Positions 1-9,850 of a DNA stretch of 64,000 nt are shown in pieces; within the stretch, counting starts at the first letter, position 1; each line of letters begins with the position of its first letter. The DNA is from Siderastrea siderea (taxonomy: Eukaryota > Cnidaria > Anthozoa > Scleractinia > Rhizangiidae), in assembly GCA_964030785.1 (NCBI GenBank), contig OZ034968.1, positions 74,260,427 through 74,324,426 of the forward strand, written 5' to 3'. A program made the position numbers and the translations under genes. The notes under the pieces are model-generated. The model was not told where the DNA came from. It saw only the letters and a program-made list of their open reading frames with translations, and did no database searches.

Positions 1-303
1 TCCAACTACGGCCATATGTTTGTATTTGTAACGATATACGTCCCTCAAGGCCACGAGAAAAGCACTGAACAACCCCAGTAGCAAATCAGACGCGCTTAAA
101 TTGGCGATCAACAAAGATGGCGGAGAACGAAGCGATTTTCTTGGATCCTTATAAGTTGTGAAGAGCAGAAATGAATTTCCGATGATAATAACGGTAGCTA
201 AGATGAAACCTGTGGCTGCCATAATCAGCCAGAATATGGGATCATCGATTACCGACAAATAAAAATCGTAGATTGGAACTGAAGGGCCGGTTTGGTTGGT
301 CAT
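1..303 (-). CDS. Class A GPCR, N-terminal part (cut by window edge)
   Basis: The ATG at 303 opens a 101-codon frame that runs off the left edge. The start fits the paralogues: MTNQTGPS, then the YDFYLSVIDDPIFWL-type juxtamembrane segment. An ATG 20 bases further upstream is out of frame. Visible parts are the short N-terminus with an N-glycosylation site (NQT), TM1 with the GNSFLLF asparagine (N1.50), the intracellular loop TTYKDPRKSLRSPP, and TM2 with NLSASDLLLG (D2.50), followed by the RDVYRYK start of ECL1. The ECL1 end (KHMAVVG) resembles the 42.7- and 50.3-kb receptors, whereas the 5' flank belongs to the octamer-block group. No frameshift is seen in the visible part. Plasma-membrane location is inferred from the family; ligand unknown. 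Confidence 0.88.
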   Translation of the reverse strand, partial: MTNQTGPSVPIYDFYLSVIDDPIFWLIMAATGFILATVIIIGNSFLLFTTYKDPRKSLRSPPSLLIANLSASDLLLGLFSAFLVALRDVYRYKYKHMAVVG

Positions 304-337
304 TTTTTGCTTTTACTGTCATACGTAGAGGTCCTTC

Positions 338-408
338 GAGCTTTTTGAGTCCAGTCGAAGGCAATTACCCTTTTCGCAAATAATCATCACTTATTTGCAT
401 TGCAAAAA
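338..408 (-). promoter_or_regulatory. Conserved upstream block with POU-type octamer, copy 1
   Basis: This block is shared with the 5' flanks of four other receptors. It contains GAGCTTTTTGAGTCCAGTC, then GGCAATTACCCTTTT, then ATTTGCAT at 393-400, about 90 bp upstream of the ATG. ATTTGCAT is the reverse complement of the classical POU octamer ATGCAAAT. Conservation is seen in the sequence; a promoter role is inferred. Confidence 0.45.
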
Positions 409-1052
409 AACAGGTCGGGGTAAAACAAGAACAGGAAATAAACAATCAATGTAAAAGGTGTACAAATATAAAATGAAAAACCAATATTAGTGAAAAAATT
501 GTTGCTTGATCCTGTCATAATGAGTCAAAACAAAACAAGGTTTCTTTCTCAGGATCCAAAGTTTAAGTAAGCCACAAGCTTTAGATCAAAGAAACCTCGT
601 CTTGTTTCATGAAAAAGGAATATTTTGGTTTTCAACATTCAGGATAATGAACCTACAATCTCGCTGACGGAATAATAAATATCAGAAACTCTACGAATGA
701 AAAACGAGTCATAAAAAGACGTTCAGTACCGTAGAATGAATAAGTTCTTATACAAGTTCTGACTTCCTTGTTCTACGGTAGTATTTAATTACAGGCAGTA
801 TCAACTAAATGATATATTGGAACTCTGAAAAAGTCATGGCACACCGGCTAAAAAAAAAATTCATTGGTTTAGTTGAGATGAACGTACCATTCCACTGCCC
901 TACCATCTGAGCTGCAATCCCACATTAGGGTAAAGCGCGTGGATGAAGACCATTTGATCGTAACATGTGAACAGTTTCTTGCGAGAATGTGCGTAATGTT
1001 TATAGCCTGGAGAGAACAACTAATTGCGGATATCAGTGTTTTCGACTCTTTA
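409..1052. other. 5' flank of first receptor with degraded SINE-like unit
   Basis: There is no coding potential here. The 790-1000 part carries the recurrent ATGATATATTG motif and a degraded tRNA-like head (CTACCATCTGAGCTGCAA at 901-916) also found upstream of other receptors. The unit is interrupted at 1053 by a Mutator-like insertion and resumes at 2986. Confidence 0.5.
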
Positions 1053-2976
1053 TAACCTGCGATCAGGCCGAATTTTAGCATCGCTCTCATATTCTCTTAC
1101 GTTGGTCGCTCGCTAAAATAGGGCCTGATACAATCTCTCACGGGAGTTCGTGTCGGCGGCCAAATTTTGGCCGCGGGAATCTCGCAATCTGATTGGCCCT
1201 TTAACAATAGAGCTGTCAACGGAAGTAAATTGTCCACGAGACTCGCTCACAATTTCGATCCGACCACGATCGCCAAGGAACAACCGAGGAACAAGTCTGC
1301 CGAAGTAAAATGTGTTGCTCCAATAAATTCTCTTCGTTCTAGGAGAATTGTCACCATTTCTTTCTCTCCTGAGAATGGCGTTCGGTTTGACGCAAGCTGT
1401 CTCTCACTTGGAGCAGAGAAGTACAGCAACAGTGAAGTATGTATTCCGTTTTATGGCATCGTGTCTCGGAATTTTCATTTGACGGCTTTCAGCTAGTATT
1501 GAGAACAACAACAACAACAAGCTTTATTACCAAATAGAAAAAGGAAAAAAAGTTAAACTTTACAATATAATATATTAATACAAAAATAGGTAATGTTTAC
1601 TCAGGATAACTATAAAGCTAATCGAGCTGAGTAAAACTAAGGGATGTTTTTTAATAAGTACAGAGGTAGGTTGGCACTAAAGCTTGGTGAAAGCAATTAA
1701 TTAGTCAATTAAAAAAAGACGAAAAGAAGAAATAAAGAAAATAAATAAATAAAAATAAATAAATAAAATAAATAAACAACTACCAGTTGAAAACTCATGA
1801 ACAGTAAGACTGTAAGGTGTTTAGCTTGACTTTGTTTTTAAACGTTTTAAGGGGGAGGTATTTAATCCTTTCGCCAAGGTGATTCCAAACTTTTACAGCT
1901 GCAAAGCGAATGTTGAATTTACCATAGTTTGTTTTGATGGTATTGATGTAATAGGTCGATTTAGAAGCAAGCCTAGTATTGTATGAGTGTACAGATGCTA
2001 CTGTTTGAAAGAAATTTTCAAAGGAAGATGGAAGAAGATTATAGTAATAGTGATACATGAAGAGTGCAGAGTGAGTGCAGAACATGAACAGAGTAGTGGC
2101 TGTTTCCGCGTTTTACAAAACAAAACGAACAGCAGACGAACAAGTATCTTTCGCCAAGAATGATCAACAAGTCAACCGATAATTCGGTAAACTTAACGGT
2201 AAACTGATGTTTGGCGAGAACCGCAATCAAGTCGCAACGATTTTCAGTTTATATTCATTCATTGTTTTTAAATGTCGTTTTATTGATCTCTGACATTGAC
2301 ATCAAAGGACCTGACTAGTTTTATAATAAATGTTCTTCGTTTTAAAATTCGCTGCTGTCTTTAAAGATAAAAGTTCGCTGCTAATCTCAAATATTTATCA
2401 CTTCTGGAACTAAATTAAATTACAAAATACTCCTTTGCTTATAAACGGTTTTGTTTATATCTTTATTCTAAAGAATGAAACTAAAGGTACTTCTCCTATT
2501 TGCCCAAGGTTTTTTACGAAGAAAATCGGTGACAAATGCGTAAAGAATATTTCCGGATACCACCTGAAATGTCTGAAATGGGAAAGGATTCAAGCAGGCA
2601 GCATATTTTGGTACATGACAACCTCGTCGTGTTTTGAATTTTCATTCAGTTTCAGCTCAGACAGAGCAACCATGTACAATACCGGAACCTTCAAATTTGA
2701 GTGCTTGTGCCTAAAAGATATATTGTAGCCTATGATTTTCTTATTTTGCCGACATTTGCGTGACTTTCTGCGAATTGCCGTTATAGGAAATTTGCATACC
2801 GAGGATCGTGCAAGCAGAAGAAATTTTGATTGGCTGTTTTGTTGAATGTCAATCAATCAAAAAAGTGGGCGGTAGACGTTCCGTAGAAGAATTGTATCAG
2901 GCTCTATTTTTCGTTTTGCCCGTTCCGCCTGAATGTTTCACCGAGCGAAACGAAAATAGAGCCTGATCGCAGGTTA
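1053..2976. mobile_element. Mutator-like (MULE-type) non-autonomous element, 1.9 kb
   Basis: The ends are perfect inverted repeats: TAACCTGCGATCAGGC on the left and GCCTGATCGCAGGTTA on the right. The 9-base GACTCTTTA (10 with the following T) is repeated directly on both sides, at 1044-1052 and 2977-2985. The paralogous flank near 17362-17400 reads straight through this point, so it is an independent empty site. The subterminal stretches also pair (GGGCCTGATACAAT near 1121, its complement near 2890). No transposase frame is visible, and a LINE tail at 1503-2090 lies inside. A 9-10-bp TSD with a terminal inverted repeat (TIR) is typical of the Mutator superfamily; the assignment is inference. 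Confidence 0.75.
1503..2090 (-). mobile_element. 5'-truncated non-LTR retrotransposon 3' end
   Basis: The minus-strand frame at 1795-2085 encodes about 96 residues, including HSYNTRLASKSTYY and KVWNHLGERIKYLP, which match the C-terminal end of many invertebrate non-LTR reverse transcriptase (RT) polyproteins. It is followed by an A/T-rich 3' UTR and a (TTG)n tail, read as CAACAACAACAAGCTTTATT at 1507-1530. The same tail ends the LINE at 45 kb, so the two belong to related families. No RT core remains. Confidence 0.65.
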
Positions 2977-3330
2977 GACTCTTTATCAAAACAATCCCTA
3001 GGCAATGTCAAATACCTGATTTATAGCAGCACTGAAAACAAAAATCAAATAAGTACAGCATCAGTGACCTGAAGGTCGTGGGATCGACGCAGGAGCGGAA
3101 CATTTACAAGTTTATTGGAAATAAATAAAAAAAATAAATAACCGGATTTTCCCCTTTATATTCAAGAAGTTGACACGACCATCACGGGGTTTCATTATCA
3201 ACAAAGAGATCAACCTGATCATAATGTCCCTGACCTAAGGCCGCTGGAAAACAATACAACAACACCTAAACGCAATAAAACAAGACGATTGCGCAGATCT
3301 AATTCTTTTTTAAAAAGAAAGCTCCCATTC
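2977..3330. repeat. Continuation of SINE-like flank
   Basis: This resumes the sequence interrupted by the MULE-type element and parallels 17390-17610. It contains a dispersed motif (CCTGAAGGTCGTGGGATCGA, about 3069-3088, also near 17534) and an A-rich AAATAAATAA tail at 3121-3141. Confidence 0.45.
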
Positions 3331-4085
3331 GTCTTGACACCTCCACCGTTATCAATCTTTCAAATGTTCAAATAACTGACGATGAAATACTTCTCCTGTC
3401 TAGAGGCCTAACTTTCTGTCCCACTCCTCTACACATCGACAGGGCAAAAGGAAAAGCTGACATCACGGATTTCTCTAGACACCTGCGATTAAAATATTTT
3501 TACAATGAAGACAGAACTTGCAATCTAAACACCCAATCCCTTCCGTCTCAAAAGTACTTGGTGTCCTCCACCAGACCGTGAGCCTCTTCTCAACATCTAC
3601 ATTAATAGTATTGAATGTGACGCCAAGCCGACGCGTGTCCGTGACAAGTAACCCGAAGAGAACGACAAGCTCTCAAGAAATTACAACGACGGACAGATAT
3701 CGTTGTCAAACCTGCCGATAAAGGCTCTGGCACGGTGGTAATGAACAGGCAAGACTATCTAAACGAATGCTACAGAAAACTAAACAATCAAGTTTTATGA
3801 GAAAGTCCATGAAGATCCCACTGAAAGCATTACCAAAAGAGTACGTTTTTACCTTAACAGACTCTATTCTGATGACGTCATAGACAAAGATACCTACCAC
3901 TGCCTACTCCCTTAAGACCCTAAAGGTCGTCGATTTTGCATTTTACCAAAAATTCACAAAGCTGGAAAGCCAGGACGGCCCATAGTTTCAGCAAACGGTC
4001 ATCCCACTGAGTGATTATCTGAGTTCGCTAGTTTCCATCTTAATCCCTTGGTACAGTCACTCCCATCCTACGTAAAGAAAAGGAG
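3330..4085 (+). pseudogene. Penelope-like retroelement, N-terminal ORF fragment
   Basis: Broken plus-strand frames read in order as a Penelope-like polyprotein before the RT core: TVINLSNVQITDDEILLLS, LTFCPTPLHIDRAKGKADI, then after frame changes TDIVVKPADKGSGTVVMN, and finally [19 protein letters not shown] followed by NGHPTE. Stops and frameshifts separate the blocks, so it is dead. The RT catalytic part (FDV and YVDD boxes) is missing, the copy being cut at about 4085 by an opposite-strand LINE piece. Recognition rests on the KPADKGSG and LPKIHKPG-type motifs. Confidence 0.6.
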
Positions 4086-4525
4086 TGCAAGCTGCGCGTC
4101 AACTCTCCTCTGCTCCAGTGTTCTCCAGCCCAGATTTTCTAGCATGTCGGTGACACTAGAAGTGTTGTGGTATCTCAGTTCAATGTCCACCTAGTGGCAC
4201 GCCGTTGAACCATCTCGACCTTATAGGCACCTTTGTTTTCAACACCTGGTCTTGGGTCCCATATTGTAGAGCCGTATTCAAGCTGGGGACGCACAAAGCC
4301 CATGTATGCCTTCTCACGTAATGAACAAGACGACACTTTAAGATTTCTTTTCAGGAAGCCGAGGGAGCGATTAGCTTTAGCCGTGATTAACGATTACATC
4401 AATGTGTTTATTCCACTTCAGATCTTTTGAAATGTGAGTGCCAACCGTTCAATACATAGGCAAGGAATCTGAGTGCGAGCACGGGAGACACGGAGTACTT
4501 CACACTTTGAGGTGTTAAATAGCGT
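4085..4525 (-). pseudogene. Non-LTR retrotransposon RT C-terminal fragment
   Basis: Translated from the minus strand, broken frames give RPQLEYGSTIWDPRPG, KVEMVQRRATR and SSVTDMLENLGW. These are hallmark segments just after the RT domain in Jockey/CR1-type LINEs, preceded by SKDLKWNKHID. Several frame changes mean there is no intact product. It abuts the Penelope fragment tail-on, suggesting nested or junction-joined insertions. Confidence 0.55.
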
Positions 4526-4553
4526 TTGCAGTTAAATGTACATGCGGCATGAA

Positions 4554-5210
4554 TAGACTACGAGCAGTCTCTCTTTCCGCTCAGGGATAGTCGAGCGAAA
4601 CGAACAAGCGAGCGCGCACGAAAATAGCCTTCCCGCATTGTTACGTGACGCGCGTGTTAAAGGGGCAGTCTCATCAATTTTTAGCATCACTGTGAAAAGC
4701 CAAAAGACATATTTTTATCTATGGAAGCCTAAAAATGATGGTCCAGTAGTATTAAAATGGGTATTGCAGTGCATGGAAACTATAATAAGTATGTCTGGAT
4801 AGGGATGGCCAGGATGGAAATGGCGTCTGACTTGAAAACTTCTGGCAGAATTTTTCAAGTTTCTGCCCTTGTGTTTTAGCTAAAATGTCTACTGAAAACT
4901 AATTTTGGCTTGTTTTTGTTTTGAAACTGTTCATTTAATATTGTCCCCTTGGTGGTCTAAAAGCAATTCATGTTTGAGCAAGGTACTTTGATATAAATTA
5001 ATCAAAATTGTGACAAAGGAGATAGGAAAATTTTCAGGAGACTGGCCCTTTAAGCCGAGTGTAGCGAGCCGCAAGATCGCCTGCCGCATTGATGTGTGAG
5101 TGTAGCTACACTCATGTATCAACGTGGCAGGCGATTTTCGCGCGCGTCACGTAACAATTCGCGCTCGCTCGCTTGTTCCCTGAGCAGAAAGAGAGACTGC
5201 TCGTAGTCTA
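4554..5210. mobile_element. MITE with TAGACTACGAGCAGTC inverted ends
   Basis: The left end TAGACTACGAGCAGTCTCTC and right end GAGAGACTGCTCGTAGTCTA are inverted copies. Homology continues about 80 bp inward on each side (GCGAGCGCGC, TTACGTGACGCG). A related copy lies near 29745-30111. A second element (4661-5049) is nested inside. TSDs are not convincing beyond a possible TA. Confidence 0.6.
4661..5049. mobile_element. Nested piggyBac-type MITE with TTAA target duplication
   Basis: The ends are AGGGGCAGTCTC and GAGACTGGCCCT, inverted repeats with one mismatch. They are flanked by TTAA at 4657-4660 and 5050-5053, the TSD diagnostic of piggyBac-type transposition. Length is 389 bp with no coding frame. 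It sits inside the TAGACTACG MITE and so is younger. Confidence 0.65.
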
Positions 5211-5214
5211 CAAC

Positions 5215-5490
5215 ATCAAGTGCTGTAATTCATGTGCAGTCCTCTATATAAAGTTCCAGTTCGCTTAGCTGGCGTGCAACACGCGAGTTATGTGAGTACA
5301 TTCACGCTCCACCATTACGTAAGTTTCCTAAACCAGCCAACGTACACGATTTCCAAACACTTGTTATCTTTCGCACGGCATCACAAAAAACGTGTTTTCT
5401 CTACCATATTCCAAGAATCATCATGTTAACATGAGGGAAGTGATTCAAGCCGTGCTCATGAGCACGCTTGTCCCAAAAAGTCCAAGTTCG
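5215..5490 (+). repeat. Degraded copy of a duplicated exon-like block (intact copy near 20.1 kb)
   Basis: This block matches 20095-20345 nearly base for base: the TGAGTACATTCACGCTCC, CCAAACACTTGTTATCTTT and AAAAACGTGTTTTCT stretches. In this copy the short frame seen at 20275 is broken (ATG TTA ACA TGA) and the GTAAGT after it has become TCCAAG. It looks like a decayed paralogue of a flank block duplicated with the receptors. Confidence 0.45.
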
Positions 5491-6042
5491 AGGATCGCTG
5501 CGCATTAGCGGAGCACCATTGGTAAGCAAATTTGGTAAACTATCAAGCCAAGAAATTTTGGTAGTGACGTAATAGTCACGTGTCCGTCCGTCCGTCCCTC
5601 CGCACCACAGGGTCACCAATATGAAGTGGCCTACACTGGATATAACCCTGTGCTGAATCCCGTGTTTTTGGCTCGAAATCGCACGGTGACTCGCGTTGTT
5701 GCAAAACAAGCAAAGACAACGAAAGTCAAAAACAAATTTGTTAATGGGAAAAAAAAGTTCAAAAGAATACTCAGTTGTCTTTTTGGTGGAAGGCGAAAAG
5801 TTCAATTTAGGCAAAAAAAATAGGCGATAAAGTTCAGGCGAAAAGTTCAAATTTGCCTTGTCGGTTCTGTTGCGAACTAGGTCGACACACCGCTTGAGTT
5901 CGCAGTATTTCGCAGCGGTTTCGACGCCAAATATAGCAGAGCTAGTGCTTTTTGGTTTTTTCAACCATGGTTTTTGCGTTGGTCAGAACACATTTTGCCA
6001 GGAAAGACCCCAGCATTTTCATGTTGATAGGTAGTTTGTCAC
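5491..6042. other. No recognised gene
   Basis: A 187-codon minus-strand frame spans 5401-5964 but crosses a duplicated non-coding block and a (CGTC)n run at 5580-5597, and has no recognisable domain. I treat it as chance. Confidence 0.3.
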
Positions 6043-6043
6043 G

Positions 6044-6102
<59 letters not shown>

Positions 6103-6135
6103 CATAATCATAATCATAATCATAATAATAATAAA
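6043..6135. repeat. (AAT)n microsatellite with AATC interruptions
   Basis: About 90 bp of ATA/AAT trinucleotide repeat turning into CATAAT repeats. It immediately precedes the A/T-rich LINE-like tail at 6136. Confidence 0.9.
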
Positions 6136-6505
6136 ACCTTTATTTAACCACGATCTGTTTTAAAGCAAATACATGCTTGAGGGGTCGTGTGTACGTGTGA
6201 CTAACTACCTACCTAAGAAAAATTAATATTACATGGTAATAAACTAAAATAAACGATATTATGTATTAATAAGATTAAGATTTAAAATTGAAAATCACAC
6301 ATGTGTTTTGGAGTTGTCTGGATCGACAAACTACCAAAATTAAGTTTTTTAAATATGGGGTCCATTCTCGCTTTTCTGCAAAACTGCTTGTGGTTGGTAG
6401 CGTTATTAAAGTAGCTTGACACAAAATTCCATAAGACTGCACCTCTGTACCGAAAAAAGAAATAAGTAGTAAAATTATTATCTGAGGATAACAATAAACG
6501 CCCAT
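6136..6505 (-). mobile_element. Probable LINE 3' fragment
   Basis: Minus-strand frames include FFRYRGAVLWNFVSSYFN and NHKQFCRKAR. These resemble the RYRGALLWN...F-K tail of non-LTR RT proteins. A polyadenylation-like AATAAA and a simple-repeat tail follow at the 6136 side. Only the last about 70 residues remain and frames differ, so it is a relic. Confidence 0.4.
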
Positions 6506-7188
6506 GGCCTAGTGGACTATTCGCCAGCTTCCGACGCCGCCGAGCCGAGTTCGGCTCTCAGGGAGGACACAAATTTTTTCTTTTTTTTTTTTAATTTAAC
6601 AAATTGAATGAGAGTATTTTCACAAATTAATAAGTGCCAGCAAAAAAACAAAAAAAAAACAAAATCAAAAACAAAAGGGGGGCTCCGCTTTTAGGCCTGG
6701 CTAAATCTATATATTAACGTTTTAAATTTTCAATTGTTGTCAGGGATTTCACAGTTAACGCTTCATTGTTGAGTCCGAGGTAAAACTTTCTCATTTTCTT
6801 CTTATTTTGTTGTAATTTGAAGCCACACTTGTACGTGTCAGCGTGTGTGATCGTTTATTTTCTTAATCCGGCGAGTGCACGTAAACTTATAAGTGCGGTT
6901 GTCTACCTTTAGCAAGGATGGAAATTGATCTTAAGTTGAAAAAAGTGACTGGGGTTCTTCTCAGTGCCATGGAGGCAATTCATGAATAAACAACTGAAGG
7001 TGTTCGGATGTAAATTAAGCACTCTTTGATCTAAAACAGGAAAATCCTCGTGATTTTACCCTTCAGTTCTAACGGCAATGTTTTACTTAATGATTTTCTC
7101 CTTGGGTTGATGTCTGGCCGTGAACTCAATACCTTATTTAGCGGCACGACCCTAAATGAGGAAGTATCCACCGGGGATTTTAGAAATA
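6506..7188. other. Duplicated receptor-flank block, no gene
   Basis: The part from about 6940 to 7188 matches 20370-20700 (GGAGGCAATTCATGAATAAAC, CAGGAAAATCCTCGTGAT, TGATTTTCTCCTTGGGT). A shorter copy is at 29412-29565. It is flank sequence repeated with each receptor unit and ends where the 6.3-kb insertion begins. Confidence 0.5.
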
Positions 7189-7419
7189 TGTTACGAGTTT
7201 CATTAAAGGAGTAATTCGTCAGTAGACAGAACGCAGGGTTGTCGGTAACGGCAACATGCGGATTTATTCCAAAACAAAGTAATCTTTACAGCTTACAGAT
7301 TACAGCACTTCTTTGTCACACAGATTCTTCTTCTTACACAGCACACAGCTCGGCACACAGCCACTGCAACAAACCCTAAACTAACTGCTGACGCTGCTCT
7401 GAAAACGGCTCTTCAAAAC

Positions 7420-8290
7420 TGCTTAAGAGCACTTGTCTGTAAAAATCAAACATAACGCGGCAAGGGTGGAAAATTCGATTTCTTTCATATTTTAATGTTA
7501 GATAGGTTAGGGTATAACTAAAATCACTGGATACTTTTTTTGGCAAAATATCCTTTTATTTCAAAGAAAAATGCAAATAACGAACTTCCGTTAAAATCGC
7601 CATTTGAAGCAGTAAATTATGACATCAATTTGAGGCGTTCGCGTGCAAAAACAAATCCCTCTGTCGTCTTTTAAACACTCAATTTTACTTTAGCAATGTC
7701 TCTAGAGCTTCAAAACTGATTTTGGTAGAAACTGCGTTGTTCTTTGTGTTTGAAATAATTTAATTTTGAAAGTATACATTTCTCATCAGGAAAAGTACTT
7801 CGTGAATTACATTATTTTTCACCATGTGCTAAACCTTCAAATCGATTCAGCTTCTGGCTGTTGAATTAAGAAAAGATGTTCTCAGGATTGCTGCAAAAAT
7901 TTCTTTGGGCAAATGATTGAGAGCGACGCGAGAGCTTTTCAAAGTTCGTTAAAATGCAGATTGTTTGACCCTTCTTGGCAACATTCCATTCGCGAGTCAC
8001 GCACATATTTTAATGTGTTTCGACCCATATGAGATCGAAAACGCCAAACAGAAAAACAGTTCGAAATGCTCTTACCTCATTTGCTGTAGAGGACAGGTCC
8101 AGAGGCCATTTCCGAGTGATTCTCTTGCCGTTCGACGTATTTTGGTCCTGTTGATGCCATCCAATGAACCCAATGAACACCGCCAACTGGGTCAGTGTAT
8201 TGTAAACGGTCGAACAGCTCAACAACAAACTTTCTTCCAAAACGTTCGACATCTTTCTACACTGTGACATCTTACTCAACGGTTGAGTTG
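7420..8290 (-). repeat. Left arm of about 870-bp inverted repeat, with exon-like frame
   Basis: This is the reverse complement of 12428-13290, with small indels at the outer end. It carries a minus-strand frame (8010-8270) of about 85 residues beginning MSQCRKMSNVLEE that ends at a GAG|GTAAGAGC-like splice donor, so the open frame may be an exon of about 60 residues. Relative to the right arm it has a 9-base duplication (FIG repeated). No family recognised. Confidence 0.6.
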
Positions 8291-8429
8291 ATTTAATACG
8301 AGTGTTGCTCAGTTTTCAGTGCACAAAAGCATTATCAGATTTGACTGCTAAATTGGGACCAAACGTGGATGGCGCCGCGTGCTTATTTGGTTTGTCACGC
8401 AATGCGTATCAAAGGCATTTTAGGGGGTA

Positions 8430-9850
8430 CAGTGTGTTGCCCAGTTTTCGTACACTTAAGTTTGTAATCGCTATATCTTTTCGTCTGTGAGATGAAAATT
8501 TCTTAAATTTCTTTTAAAGATAGCCCATTTACTTACCTTCAATATATAAAACGATTGGCCGCTTGATCGACGTAGGTTCAAAATTATGCCATTTTTCCCA
8601 AAACTCCTAAGTTGCCCAGTCTTCGTACACCTGGCCCAGTTTTCGTACATCGACAAAACAAATTTTTTCCACGAAAACGCTCGACGCAAACTGATGTGTC
8701 AGCCACCCTGCTGAGTGCTTATCGTGTTTTCTCTTCGATTTGTGAATAAATATCGGCTTAGCGACCAATAATTGGTGTAAATAGCAAATGGGTATTCGGG
8801 GGGTGGATGTTTAATCGATCCCGCAGTGTTGATTTTTTGGTCCGTCACTTTTAAGCGGCTTTTATTACGCTCAATTCACTGTCTCGTACGTCATTTACTG
8901 CCTTGGTAAAGGTAGTTGACAGGTTACTATTCTGCGTATTACAGCTGTTAGGAAAAGGCCTGTATAAGATTCGACGTTTTCCTTGCGTTTCCGCTTACGC
9001 CTTTAGAATAGCAAACGGTTTACTTCCGTTTCCGCTTACGCTTGCTTTTCTTAGCTACTTTTGTAAATGTTTATTAGAATCGTAACAGAGTGAAAAAATC
9101 GGTAAAACCGGTAAACTAACGATATTTCAAGGTGTATGTCAACATTCTATGCTTAGACATCTACCTTAGTTAATTATTTGACGATGTAGATTGTTTGTGC
9201 GGGATTAAGTTTATTAAATATTCGTGACCTTTGCATGACCTGGATGTAAAGCGTCGCTGTTATACCACAACAAATACATCTACTGTATTGTACTTTGCAA
9301 GGATTGTTGTGTAATCTTTGCTGCACTTGCGACTTATTAGTTTTCGAACAGTACAGTTTAAAATTTAGTTCTTTAACTTATTTAAAAATAGGTTTTGAGA
9401 AAGGCGCAGCTAAGTGTACGAAAACTGGCACAGTAGGTCGAAATGCATGCGAAGATTCTCACCGCTAAATTTCAGGATCAGTTAAATTTAAGCTGATGTT
9501 GAAAGTTTTTCCATTCACTTTCATCTTTTATCTATCATCTGTCCAAAAATCATGAAGTTCCTTGAAAAATTACCTACAAAACGGGCTATTTGTTCATCTA
9601 CAATACCTTTACTGTGCAGTGAAAAGTGCAAATATTAGCCGCTAAACTTCTACTCACCTCGAAAGAAATTGTCCGCACTGACCTGCTTCTTCGTCAAAAA
9701 GCCCAGCAAAGCCGGCAATTTATAGCTGAAATGTTCCTTTTATTTTTGGAGTTCTTCGGTTGACGAAGATTTAAATGACCGACGAAAATAATCAAATAAA
9801 GTTCTTTTTGTACGAAAACTGGGCCCGTACGAAAACTGGGCAACATACTG
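8430..9850. mobile_element. CAGT-terminated, TA-flanked DNA element (pogo/Tigger-like), 1.4 kb
   Basis: The left end is CAGTGTGTTGCCCAGTTTTC and the right end GAAAACTGGGCAACATACTG, flanked by TA at 8428-8429 and 9851-9852. CAGT termini with a TA TSD are typical of the pogo/Tigger branch of Tc1/mariner. The terminal motif GCCCAGTTTTCGTAC recurs inside at about 8609-8650, 9413-9430 and 9809-9840, in both orientations. A shorter inverted copy lies at 36396-37201. No transposase frame, so non-autonomous. Confidence 0.65.

Noticed and set aside
5401..5964. 187-residue minus-strand protein
   Set aside because: It crosses a duplicated non-coding block whose other copy does not preserve the frame. 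No domain or bias supports coding.
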